DNA of 64,000 nucleotides from Zeimonas sp003577305 (GTDB taxonomy: Bacteria > Pseudomonadota > Gammaproteobacteria > Burkholderiales > Burkholderiaceae_E): contig SZOX01000001.1 in assembly GCA_030263385.1 (NCBI GenBank), positions 1 through 64,000 on the forward strand, written 5' to 3'. The notes beneath the pieces are model-generated. The model was not told where the DNA came from. It made no database searches and was given only the letters and a program-made list of their open reading frames with translations. A program made the translations under genes and the position numbers. Shown one piece after another: positions 26,371 to 34,613 of the stretch. Position 1 is the first letter of the stretch, and the number at the start of each line of letters is the position of its first letter.

Positions 26371-28911
26371 CTACGGTTGGCTCAGTATTCCTGCCTGGCT
26401 CTTCGGCAGCGACGAGTTCCCGTTCGCGTCACGATAGGCCAGCAGCCGCAGCGCATTGAAGACGACCAGCAGGGTGGACCCCTCGTGCACGGCCACGGCC
26501 GGGCCGATGCCCAGGCCGATGATCGTGGCCGGCACCAGCAGCGCCACGACGCCCAGGCTGACGAACACGTTCTGGCGAATCACCGAGCGCGTATGTCGAC
26601 TCAGGCCCACCGCGAACGGCAGGTGCTTGAGATCGTCAGCCATGAGCGCCACGTCGGCGGTTTCCAGCGCGACGTCCGAGCCGGCGGCGCCCATCGCGAC
26701 GCCCACCGTCGCGTTGGCCATCGCCGGGGCGTCGTTGACACCGTCGCCGACCATCGCCACCTTGGTCTGCTGCCGCAGCTTGCGGATCGCCTCGACCTTG
26801 TCCTCGGGCATCAGGTCGCCCCAGGCTTCGTCCAGACCGACCTGGCCAGCGATCGCCTCGGCGACCTTCTTGTGATCGCCGGAGATCATGATCATGCGGC
26901 GGATGCCCAGCTCGCGCAGTTGCTGCAGGGCTTCCTTTGCGGCGGCGCGCGGCGTGTCCAGCAGGCCGATGGCGCCCAAGTCACGATCCCCGCGCCGCAC
27001 GACCATGGTGGTGCGGCCGCTTTCGCGCAGGCGCTCGATCGCAGCCTGGGCGGCGGCACCCAGCGCCGGCACGCCATCGGTACCGAACATCTCCACCTTG
27101 CCGATCCACACCGTTTCGCCTTGCAGGTTAGCGGTGACGCCTCGGCCGATCAGGTTCTGCAGGCCATCGGCTGTGGGCGCATGCTTTCCGCCCAGGCGCT
27201 CGCGCCCATCCCGCGCAATGGCGGCAGCCAGCGGGTGGTCGCTGAGCGACTCCACCGCCACCGCCACGGACAACAACTCTTCTTCGCTCGTGCCATCGAC
27301 GGCCACCACATCCGTGATGCGGGGCTTGCCCTCAGTCAGCGTGCCGGTCTTGTCGAAGGCCATCGCATCGAGCGAGCCCAGCTCCTCCAGCGGCGCGCCG
27401 CCCTTGATCAGCACACCGCCGCGCGCGGCCCGTGCGATGCCCGAGAGCACCGCGCTGGGCGTGGCAATTGCCAACGCACAGGGGCTGGCGGCCACCAGCA
27501 CGGCCATGGCGCGGTAGAAGCTGTCGCGGAAGGGTTCATCGACCACGACCCAGGCGAACAGCAGCAGGAAGGCCAAGCCCAGCACGGCGGGCACGAAGAT
27601 GCGCTCGAACTTGTCGGTGAAACGCTGCGTCGGCGACTTGCGCGTCTCGGCCTCGCTGACCATCTTCACCACCCGCGCCAACGCGGATTCGCTGGAGCGG
27701 CGAGTCACTTCCACCTCGATGCCTCCCGCACCATTGATGGTTGCAGCGAAGACGCGCGAAGACGCATCGACGCCATCGGGACGGGCGCGCGCCTTCGCGG
27801 CGTCCCCGACCGGGCGCTTATCCACCGGCATGCTTTCGCCCGTGACCGGCGCCTGATTGATGGCGGAGGTGCCCTGCACGATGAAGCCGTCGGCCGGCAA
27901 GCGCTCATTGGGCCGCACCAGAACGATGTCGCCGACGACCAGCTCCTCGACGGGAATCTCCTTCGTCTGACCATCGCGGCGCACCGTCGCAGTGTCCGGC
28001 GCCAGCTCGGCCAGTGCCTCGATGGCGCGCTTGGCGCGTCCCATCGCGTAATGCTCCAGCGCGTGCCCCAGGCTGAAGAGGAACAGCAGCAGCGCACCCT
28101 CGGCCCAAGAGCCCAGCGCTGCGGCGCCGGCGGCCGCCACCAGCATCAGCGTGTCGATCTCGAAGCGCTTGAGCTTGAGGTTGTCGATGGCCTCGCGCAG
28201 CGTGTAGAAGCCACCGAAGAAGTAAGCCAGGATGAAACAGGCCAGCGGCAGCCAGCCAGGCGCGCCCGCCATCAGTTTGTCGATCGCTACGCCGACGCCT
28301 AGCAGCACGCCGCAGGTCACCGCGAAAATCATCTCAGTGTTGGCGCCGAGCAGGCCTCCATGTTCGTGCTCGTGCTCGTGCTCGTGTGCATGCTCCTCTT
28401 TCTCGCCCGGCTCGTGACGATGCCCAGGTTCGCCGTGAGCTGTGGGTGTCGCAGTCGTCGAGCCTTCGAGCCGCTCGACCCCCGCATCGGAGAGCGCCTT
28501 GAGGATGGCCTTCTCGGTGATCGCCTTGCGGTCGAAGTCCACATGAACCAGCCCGGTCGCGCTGGCGTCGGCATCCAGCACGCCCGGCAACCCGCGCAGC
28601 AGGTCGGTCACCGTCCTGGCGCGGCGTGCGTGGCCGATGCCATCGGTCTGCCACAGCACGTGCGCGAAGCGTTCGGTGATCTGCGCACCAGCCGCCTGCA
28701 CGATCTCGCGTATGCGGGCCAGCGGCAGCACCTCGGGATCGTGATGGATGCACAACTGCGCCGGCGCATCGCCCTGCGCCGTGCGCACATGCACCTTGTC
28801 GATGCCTTGACGGCCTTGCAGGTCGTCGATCAGGCGTTGAACGATGGCGTCCTGCGCGTCAGCGATCTGTGGCAGTACGAGGGGAATGTCGAGGCGCAGT
28901 TTGTTGGCCAT
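26371..28911 (-). CDS. Heavy-metal P-type ATPase with SPC motif (P1B-4 type)
   Basis: 846 residues. Two N-terminal ferredoxin-like segments (about 1-70 and 85-145) lack CxxC. A His-rich run of alternating E and H (about 160-185) precedes the membrane core. TM6 carries SPCALAIATP (about residue 475), the phosphorylation site is DKTGTLTEG (about 520), and TM8 has HEGSTLLVVFNALRLL (about 808). SPC plus HEG(S/G)T is the hallmark of P1B-4 ATPases, which export Co, Zn, Cd or related ions, unlike CPC-type CadA. The neighbouring CadR-type regulator supports a Cd/Zn/Co role. Confidence 0.9.
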   Translation of the reverse strand: MANKLRLDIPLVLPQIADAQDAIVQRLIDDLQGRQGIDKVHVRTAQGDAPAQLCIHHDPEVLPLARIREIVQAAGAQITERFAHVLWQTDGIGHARRARTVTDLLRGLPGVLDADASATGLVHVDFDRKAITEKAILKALSDAGVERLEGSTTATPTAHGEPGHRHEPGEKEEHAHEHEHEHEHGGLLGANTEMIFAVTCGVLLGVGVAIDKLMAGAPGWLPLACFILAYFFGGFYTLREAIDNLKLKRFEIDTLMLVAAAGAAALGSWAEGALLLFLFSLGHALEHYAMGRAKRAIEALAELAPDTATVRRDGQTKEIPVEELVVGDIVLVRPNERLPADGFIVQGTSAINQAPVTGESMPVDKRPVGDAAKARARPDGVDASSRVFAATINGAGGIEVEVTRRSSESALARVVKMVSEAETRKSPTQRFTDKFERIFVPAVLGLAFLLLFAWVVVDEPFRDSFYRAMAVLVAASPCALAIATPSAVLSGIARAARGGVLIKGGAPLEELGSLDAMAFDKTGTLTEGKPRITDVVAVDGTSEEELLSVAVAVESLSDHPLAAAIARDGRERLGGKHAPTADGLQNLIGRGVTANLQGETVWIGKVEMFGTDGVPALGAAAQAAIERLRESGRTTMVVRRGDRDLGAIGLLDTPRAAAKEALQQLRELGIRRMIMISGDHKKVAEAIAGQVGLDEAWGDLMPEDKVEAIRKLRQQTKVAMVGDGVNDAPAMANATVGVAMGAAGSDVALETADVALMADDLKHLPFAVGLSRHTRSVIRQNVFVSLGVVALLVPATIIGLGIGPAVAVHEGSTLLVVFNALRLLAYRDANGNSSLPKSQAGILSQP

Positions 28912-28993
28912 GCTGATGTGATAAGTGTTGAGAGAATGTCCGATGTCTCCGATGCGTCAAGCCGCCCGAGAAATCTGGGTGGATCGTCGATTC

Positions 28994-29005
28994 AGCCTAT
29001 AGGCT
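28994..29005. promoter_or_regulatory. MerR/CadR-type operator candidate
   Basis: A perfect 12-bp palindrome, AGCCTATAGGCT, lies between the cadR stop and the ATPase start, 83-94 bp upstream of the ATPase ATG. CCTATAG half-sites are found in CadR/PbrR-type operators. Unlike many MerR-family systems the regulator is upstream on the same strand, not divergent. Confidence 0.45.
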
Positions 29006-29039
29006 TGCCGTTCGCCAATCGCCGCATCAAAAAGCCGAG

Positions 29040-29483
29040 TCACGGCCTGGCCTCGACCGCCGCAGGAGAGCAGCAAGTGGATGCCGACTGGCCGGATGCC
29101 TCTATGAACGAGGCCAGGATCGCGCAGTCGTGCGACTTGTCACCGTCGCAGCGCGCCCGCAGTGCCAGGAGCTGGCGGTTCAATTCGCGCAGCGAAGTCA
29201 GGCGTTGGCGCACTTGGGCGATGTGCTTGTCCAGCAAAGCATCCACCTGCGTGCAGGATTGGGAGGGCGCCGCGGCGAACGCCAGCAGCTCCCGGATTTC
29301 CGGCAGCGGGATGTCCAGCGAGCGGCAGTGCCGGATGAAGCGCAAACGCTCCAGGTGGTGATCGGCATAGAGCCGATAGTTCGAGGACTCTCGTGCTGGC
29401 GCCTCCAGCAGCCCTTCGCGTTCATAGAAGCGCACGGTCTGCACGTTGCATTCGGCCTTGGCGGCAAGTTCACCGATCTTCAT
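29040..29483 (-). CDS. cadR: MerR-family Cd/Pb-responsive regulator (CadR-like)
   Basis: 147 residues. An N-terminal MerR HTH (MKIGELAAKAECNVQTVRFY) is followed by a dimerisation coiled coil and metal-binding cysteines: SCTQVDALLDKHI (about residue 77), a second cysteine region (RCDGDKSHDC) and a C-terminal CC pair. This pattern matches CadR/PbrR regulators, which switch on an ATPase gene when Cd or Pb binds. The gene directly precedes the P1B-4 ATPase gene on the same strand with a 128-bp gap holding a palindrome. Confidence 0.9.
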   Translation of the reverse strand: MKIGELAAKAECNVQTVRFYEREGLLEAPARESSNYRLYADHHLERLRFIRHCRSLDIPLPEIRELLAFAAAPSQSCTQVDALLDKHIAQVRQRLTSLRELNRQLLALRARCDGDKSHDCAILASFIEASGQSASTCCSPAAVEARP

Positions 29484-29571
29484 TTCATTGCTCCACCGTT
29501 CGCCACTCGTGCCCTGTCGCGCGCCTCGATGATCAGCTCTGCGATGCGGGAGATCGCTGGTCGGACATCGC

Positions 29572-30237
29572 TCATGGCGCCTTGCGGAGGCGTTCCGCCT
29601 CGCTCTTGACCATCGCCAGCAGCACGCTCGGATCAGGCTCGGGCAACTGCCTGCCGTTGACGAAGAAGGTGGGCGTGGTGCGCACGCCCACGGCTTTCAG
29701 GTCGGCGACGTCCTGCTCCAGCAGCTTGTCCACTGCGCCAGTGGCCACGTAGGCGCGAGCCTGCTCCAGGTCCAGGCCCGCAGCGCGGGCGAACTCCCAT
29801 GCCCGCTCCGCTGCTGGATTGCTGTGGCTGGCCCAGACCGGCTGGGATTGCATCAGCGCATCCATGACCGGCTCGAAGCGCTGCTGCCGACGTGCGGCCT
29901 CCAGGATCTGCACGCCGGCAACCGACGGTTCCTGGTGGAAAGGCACGTAGCGGATGACCAGTCGCACCTCGCGCGGGTACGCGGCCAGGATCTGCTTGAC
30001 GTGGGGGTAGAAGGCGCGGCAGGCCTCGCAGGCCGGGTCGAAGAACTCGACGATCGTGACCGCGGCGTCAGCAGGGCCGATAACCGGCGAATGCGCTCGC
30101 ACCATGACGTCGAGCTTCGCTGCGGCCTGCTCCGCCGCCTGTTGCCGCTCGTGGCGCTGGTAGAGGAAGGTGGCCGAAGCGAAGGCCGCCAACGCGACAA
30201 GGGCCGTGAGGATGACGGCGGAGTTGCGTCGGGTCAT
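29572..30237 (-). CDS. DsbA-family thiol-disulfide protein
   Basis: 221 residues. The ATG at 30237 overlaps the dsbB-like stop by 4 nt. An N-terminal signal anchor (about 8-26) is followed by a thioredoxin-fold domain with the active site CEAC (Cys70, Cys73) in FFDPACEACRAFYPHV. The cis-proline loop is GVRTTPTFFVNG near residue 192. It resembles DsbA/DsbG-like proteins associated with metal islands. It probably works with the neighbouring DsbB-like protein to oxidise periplasmic thiols. Confidence 0.88.
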   Translation of the reverse strand: MTRRNSAVILTALVALAAFASATFLYQRHERQQAAEQAAAKLDVMVRAHSPVIGPADAAVTIVEFFDPACEACRAFYPHVKQILAAYPREVRLVIRYVPFHQEPSVAGVQILEAARRQQRFEPVMDALMQSQPVWASHSNPAAERAWEFARAAGLDLEQARAYVATGAVDKLLEQDVADLKAVGVRTTPTFFVNGRQLPEPDPSVLLAMVKSEAERLRKAP

Positions 30238-30677
30238 GCGGAAGTCCTTGAGCGGGTGATGATGAGCAGTACCGCGATGGCGACGAAGGCAGCCAGCGCC
30301 AGCAGGGGCAGCGGCAGGCCGCTCAGGATGGTCATGTCGGCACTGGTGCAGGACACGCCCCGACTGCAGGGCGTGATGCGCTCGGGGATCAAGCCCAGGT
30401 AGAGCAGGCTGTGAAAGCCTGCCACCAGCCCGCCACCGACAGCCAGCGGCAGCGCGTAGGGCCAGACGGCCGCATCCGCACGCAGGCTGGCCACGCCCAG
30501 CATGATCGCCAGCGGGAACATGAAGGCGCGCTGGAACCAGCACAGATTGCAAGGCGCCTGACCCATGACTTCGCCGACGAACAGCACCGCGAGCGAAGCC
30601 AGCAGCGCGATGAGCCAGGCGGCGAACAACGGGCCCCAGCCCGTCTGCTGGCGTGGCAGTGCCGCCTCCTCAGCCAC
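30234..30677 (-). CDS. DsbB-family disulfide bond formation protein
   Basis: 147 residues from the GTG at 30677, placed 6 nt after GGGAGG; the GTG at 30683 abuts that Shine-Dalgarno sequence and is less likely. Four membrane helices are predicted. The first redox pair is APCNLCWF and the second is TPCSRGVSC, matching DsbB, which reoxidises DsbA using quinone. It overlaps the preceding ATPase gene by 8 nt and the DsbA-like gene by 4 nt, so the three are translated together. Confidence 0.88.
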   Translation of the reverse strand: MAEEAALPRQQTGWGPLFAAWLIALLASLAVLFVGEVMGQAPCNLCWFQRAFMFPLAIMLGVASLRADAAVWPYALPLAVGGGLVAGFHSLLYLGLIPERITPCSRGVSCTSADMTILSGLPLPLLALAAFVAIAVLLIITRSRTSA

Positions 30678-32793
30678 GGGCACCCTCCCGGTGGCGGATC
30701 AGCCGCGATGAGTTGGCCAGGATGCCGATGTCGGGAATGGACTGCAGCGCCGCCGCGAAGATGGGTGGCAGCAGGCCGAAGGCCGCCAGCGACAGGCCGA
30801 AGAGGTTGTACAGAGCCGTGAAGGCGATGTTGGCGCGTACCACCCCCATCGTGCGCCGCGCAATGTGCACCGCCTCGGCCACGAGCCGCCAGTCCTCGCG
30901 CATCAGCACGACGTGGGCAGCCTCCATCGCGATGTCGGTGCCGCCGCCCATGGCGATGCCCACGTCGGCCTGGGCCAGCGCGGGGGCGTCGTTGACGCCA
31001 TCACCGACCATCAGGACGCGGTGTCCCTGGCTCTGCAGCTCGCGCACGATGCCGATCTTGTCCTCGGGCAACAGGTCGGCACGGTAGTCAAGGCCCAGCG
31101 GCGCGGCGACGGCGACGGCGGTGCGCTCGTTGTCGCCGGTCAGCAGTTCGATACGGCTGATGCCGGCCGCGCGCACGGCCGCCAGTGCGTCGGCCACTTC
31201 CGGACGCGGCGTGTCCTGAGCGGCGAACAGGCCGGCGAGCTCGCCATCCACGGCCACGAATAGCAAGGTCTTGCCCTCGGCTTCGAGCCGCTGGGCAACG
31301 TCAGGTGTGGTTCCATCCGCGCCACCGGCGAGCAGGCGGCGGTTGCCGATCTCGACCACCCGCCCGTCCACCTCGGCGCGCACGCCACGCCCGGGCAGGG
31401 CTACGAAGCGGGCCGGCTCAGCCTGCGGCATCCCGCGCTCTGCTGCGAGCGCTCGGACCGCCTCCGCCAGCGGATGCTCCGAATGACGCTCGGCCGTGGC
31501 CGCCAGTCGCAACAGCGCGACCTCGTCCAGCGAGCCGAGCGAAACCACGTCGGTGATGCGTGGGCAACCGGTGGTCAGCGTGCCAGTCTTGTCCACCAGC
31601 ATCACGTCGCAGCCGACCAGGGCTTCGATGACCTTGCCGCCCTTGATCAGCAAGCCCTGGCGCGCAGCCGCACCGACGGAGGCCATCATCGCGATCGGCG
31701 TGGCCAGCGCGAACGAGCACGAGCAGGCCACCACCAACACTGCCACGGTGGCCAGGATATTGCCGCTCAGGAGCCAAGTCAGCAGTGCGACGATCGCCAC
31801 GATCGGGAGGTACCAGCCGCTGAAGCGATCGGCGACGCGTTGCACCTTGCCGCGGTTGGCCTCGGCATCCTCGACCAGTTGCACGGCGCGCCCGAAGGTA
31901 GTGTCGCGGCCGATGCGCTCGGCGCGCAGCTTGACGTGGCCGAGCTTGGCCAGTGTGGCTGCGTAAACCGGGTCGCCGGGCTCGACCTCCACCGGCATGC
32001 TCTCGCCGGTGATCGCAGACTGGTCGAAGGTGGCCTGGCCCTCCAGCACGATACCGTCCACAGGTACGCGCTCGCCCGGGCGCACGATGACCAGATCGCC
32101 CGGCTTCACAGTCTCGATGGCGACGTCGCGCTCCACGCCTGCCTGCAGCACCCGCGCGGTCTGCGGCACCAGTGCGGCCATCTCCTTGAGCAGCTTGCGC
32201 GCCCGCTCGCTGGTGAAGCGCTCGGTGAACTCGCCGATGCGCATGAAGAACACCACGACGGCGGCCGTGGCCCATTGGCCGATGGCCAACGCCGCCACAG
32301 CCCCCACAGACATCAGCGTATGGCTCGTGACCTCGCGCCGCAGCGCGCTTCGGAGCACGTCCCTGAAGATGGGGTAGCCGAAGCCCAGCACCGCCAGCAA
32401 CCCGGCCCACCAGGGCACGCGCGCTGTGAGCTGGCCGAACAGGCCCAGGCCTTCGCCGATCACGACGACGAACAGGATGGCGCCGAACAGAATGCCCAGC
32501 GTGGTGAAGAGCTGGCGCTGCAGCGCCTTGGCTTCCAGGACGTGGGTGGCCGCCACGTCGGAGTCTGCGGCGACCGGCGCCGGCTGGGGCACCGAGAAGC
32601 CGATTCGCTCGATGGTCGCGCGCAGTGCGTCGGCTGTCGCCACGCCGTTGTCGAACTGGATGACGGCCTTCTCGGCGTTGAGCAGCACGTCGGCGCTCTG
32701 AACGCCGGGCACCTTCATCAAGGCGCGCTGGGCCTTGCGCGCGCACGCCGCGCAGTCCATGCCCGAGACCGGCAATTCGACCGTCTGGATCAT
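30670..32793 (-). CDS. Copper-type P1B ATPase with CSC motif
   Basis: 707 residues. One N-terminal HMA domain has GMDCAACARKA (Cys14, Cys17). The TM6 metal site is VVACSCSFALATP (about residue 357), so the usual CPC is CSC, read from codons TGC TCG TGC. Phosphorylation loop DKTGTLTTG (about 400) and the ATP-binding HP dipeptide (SEHPLAEA) are intact, so it should be an active pump. Ion specificity of CSC-type members is not settled. Chaperone and PCuAC neighbours favour copper, by inference. Confidence 0.9.
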   Translation of the reverse strand: MIQTVELPVSGMDCAACARKAQRALMKVPGVQSADVLLNAEKAVIQFDNGVATADALRATIERIGFSVPQPAPVAADSDVAATHVLEAKALQRQLFTTLGILFGAILFVVVIGEGLGLFGQLTARVPWWAGLLAVLGFGYPIFRDVLRSALRREVTSHTLMSVGAVAALAIGQWATAAVVVFFMRIGEFTERFTSERARKLLKEMAALVPQTARVLQAGVERDVAIETVKPGDLVIVRPGERVPVDGIVLEGQATFDQSAITGESMPVEVEPGDPVYAATLAKLGHVKLRAERIGRDTTFGRAVQLVEDAEANRGKVQRVADRFSGWYLPIVAIVALLTWLLSGNILATVAVLVVACSCSFALATPIAMMASVGAAARQGLLIKGGKVIEALVGCDVMLVDKTGTLTTGCPRITDVVSLGSLDEVALLRLAATAERHSEHPLAEAVRALAAERGMPQAEPARFVALPGRGVRAEVDGRVVEIGNRRLLAGGADGTTPDVAQRLEAEGKTLLFVAVDGELAGLFAAQDTPRPEVADALAAVRAAGISRIELLTGDNERTAVAVAAPLGLDYRADLLPEDKIGIVRELQSQGHRVLMVGDGVNDAPALAQADVGIAMGGGTDIAMEAAHVVLMREDWRLVAEAVHIARRTMGVVRANIAFTALYNLFGLSLAAFGLLPPIFAAALQSIPDIGILANSSRLIRHREGARG

Positions 32794-33026
32794 GGCTGCG
32801 GCGCCGGTACGTCGAAACCGGCGTCCTCGATGGCGCTGACCAGGGCTTCGCGCGTGACGCGGGCCGAATCGATCTGGGCGATCACCTGAGCCGGCTCCAG
32901 CGACACCTGCACATCGGCCACGCCGGGCAGCGCGCGCACGGCCTTGTCCACGCTGCGCACGCAGCCGCCGCAGTCCATACCGGCCACCGGCAGGACGATG
33001 CGCTGGAGGTTCGGGGCCTGGGTCAT
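32790..33026 (-). CDS. Heavy-metal-associated (HMA) chaperone, CopZ-like
   Basis: 78 residues forming a single HMA domain with GMDCGGCVRSVDKAV (Cys19, Cys22). It would carry a soft metal ion to the ATPase encoded next, whose gene overlaps its stop by 4 nt. It belongs with the CSC-type ATPase as a dedicated carrier. Confidence 0.9.
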   Translation of the reverse strand: MTQAPNLQRIVLPVAGMDCGGCVRSVDKAVRALPGVADVQVSLEPAQVIAQIDSARVTREALVSAIEDAGFDVPAPQP

Positions 33027-33053
33027 GGAGGACTCCTCTTCAAGCGTTGACGT

Positions 33054-33536
33054 TCAGAGCCAGCGCCGCACCGTTGCGGCGTAGGCGTCAAAGTCGGGCC
33101 CGAAGCGGGCTCGCAAGGCCTGCTCCTCCGGCTTGATCTGAAAAACGGTCAGATACCAGACGAACAACGGCAGCAGCAGGAAAGCGGACAGCTTGGCCAA
33201 GTACAACGCCCAGGCGAGCAGCACGAGGCAAAAGCCCAGGTACATCGGGTTGCGCGTACGGTGGTAGATGCCGCGCACGACCAGCGACGCGGCGGCAGCC
33301 GGCCGTCTCGGGTCCACCGTGGTGTGGGCTTGGCGGAAGGCGAGCACGCCGGCCAGGCAGACCGACGCGCCCAGCAGCGCGACGATGACGCACACGACGG
33401 CATGCAACCGGCCCCAATGCGGCATAGCGATCACGGCGGGCAGGAGCCACATCACCGTGGCCACCGCCAGAACAAGTACCAGCGGCGGCACCTTCAGGGC
33501 CAGAGCGGGCCCAGAGGGTTGTTCAGCGCTTCTCAT
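33054..33536 (-). CDS. Isoprenylcysteine methyltransferase-family membrane protein
   Basis: 160 residues from the ATG at 33536. Several membrane helices precede a conserved C-terminal block: GIYHRTRNPMYLGFCLVLLA and IKPEEQALRARFGPDFDAY. This is the ICMT/PEMT-like fold, in which R-x-P-x-Y and E-E bind S-adenosylmethionine. Such proteins are common in bacterial metal islands but their substrate is unknown. The start overlaps the PCuAC gene end by 14 nt. Confidence 0.85.
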   Translation of the reverse strand: MRSAEQPSGPALALKVPPLVLVLAVATVMWLLPAVIAMPHWGRLHAVVCVIVALLGASVCLAGVLAFRQAHTTVDPRRPAAAASLVVRGIYHRTRNPMYLGFCLVLLAWALYLAKLSAFLLLPLFVWYLTVFQIKPEEQALRARFGPDFDAYAATVRRWL

Positions 33537-34041
33537 GGTGTTCCGCTCCGCCGCCTTGCGCGGCTGGCGCGCCCATCGCGCCAATCGGCGCCGCCAGCAG
33601 TTCGACCTGCACCTTGCCGGCGCGCTGCAGCTCCAGCGTGATGGGTATCCGCATCCCCGGCCGGATCGGCTGCGTCAGGTCCATGAACATGACGTGGACG
33701 CCGCCAGGCTTGAGTTCGACCGTTACGCCGGACGGAAGCGCCAAGCCGTCCTTCTGCCAGCGCATGCGGGCCACGTTGTCGATCGCCTCCATCGTGTGGA
33801 TCTCGGCGCGACCCGCAACGGGGGATGTGACTCCCACCAGCCGATCGGCTTCGCGTCCCTCGTTGGTCAACGACAAATAGCCTGCACCGGTCGACGCGGC
33901 AGGTGGGGTTGCCCTCGTCCATGGACGGTCGATGCGGATGGCGCCAGCACGCTGCCCCTGAGTCCAGGCGCTCGTCACGAAGCAAAGCAGCACGGCGGCG
34001 CCTAGCACCCGACGGGAAAGACGATGGAAAAGAGGCGACAT
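33523..34041 (-). CDS. PCuAC-type periplasmic copper chaperone
   Basis: 172 residues with a signal peptide (about 1-28). The copper-binding motif of PCu(A)C proteins is visible: AEIHTMEAIDNVARM then GGVHVMFMDL, with paired His and Met ligands about 10 and 35 residues apart. It should bind Cu(I) in the periplasm. A His-containing tail (GGGAEHHEKR) adds possible ligands. It heads the run PCuAC-ICMT-HMA-ATPase-DsbB-DsbA, all overlapping or closely spaced. Confidence 0.9.
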   Translation of the reverse strand: MSPLFHRLSRRVLGAAVLLCFVTSAWTQGQRAGAIRIDRPWTRATPPAASTGAGYLSLTNEGREADRLVGVTSPVAGRAEIHTMEAIDNVARMRWQKDGLALPSGVTVELKPGGVHVMFMDLTQPIRPGMRIPITLELQRAGKVQVELLAAPIGAMGAPAAQGGGAEHHEKR

Positions 34042-34613
34042 GGTTTGTGTTCAGTGTTCGCACAGCATCGACAAAGCAAGCCACTCACGTTCAGCTCCGC
34101 CCCTCGAAACGAGCGGTGGAAAGCGCTGACGAGCAGCTCTACCAAAGAGCGTAAACCCTGTAGTGGGTGTAAGGTCAACAGAGGTTCGAGACAAAAGCAG
34201 CCGATTCTTCGTCACGGCTCAAGACGGAGGGCAAAGCGGAGTGGCCGCCATGCGCCTTTTCTAGCCGCCAACGAGCCAACATCGGCGTTCGATTGAGTCC
34301 ACTACCGAAAGCCTGCGCGGCGCCTCCAACCTATCCAGCAACCGCAGGCGCCCTCGCCGCACCTTCGAGAGCCCCAGCCATGCATACACGAGCATGCGCA
34401 TGTGCATGTGCATGTGCACGATGAATACTGGCTACGGACTGCTCGACAGAGGCGTCGGATGCTTTGACGGCGGTACGCTGATCGAGCCGAAGGGCTATCG
34501 CGCACAGATGCGGTCGATGCGCTTGGAAGCGCGAGGGGCGGCAGAGCCAAGGCGCGATGAAGATCCCCCGCCAAAACGTCACTGGAGAACCAGTGATCCG
34601 ACAAGCTCACAAA
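34042..34613. other. Gene-free stretch with short CATGTG repeat
   Basis: About 570 nt between the copper cluster and the TPR-methyltransferase gene. I see no supported gene. It contains a short tandem run of CATGTG units near 34393-34417. The promoter of the copper cluster should lie at its left end, upstream of 34041 on the minus strand. Confidence 0.5.

Noticed and set aside
34391..34420. Short CATGTG repeat run, encoding alternating His-Ala on one strand
   Set aside because: Only about three units, no array structure and no gene around it; probably chance or a worn metal-protein fragment.
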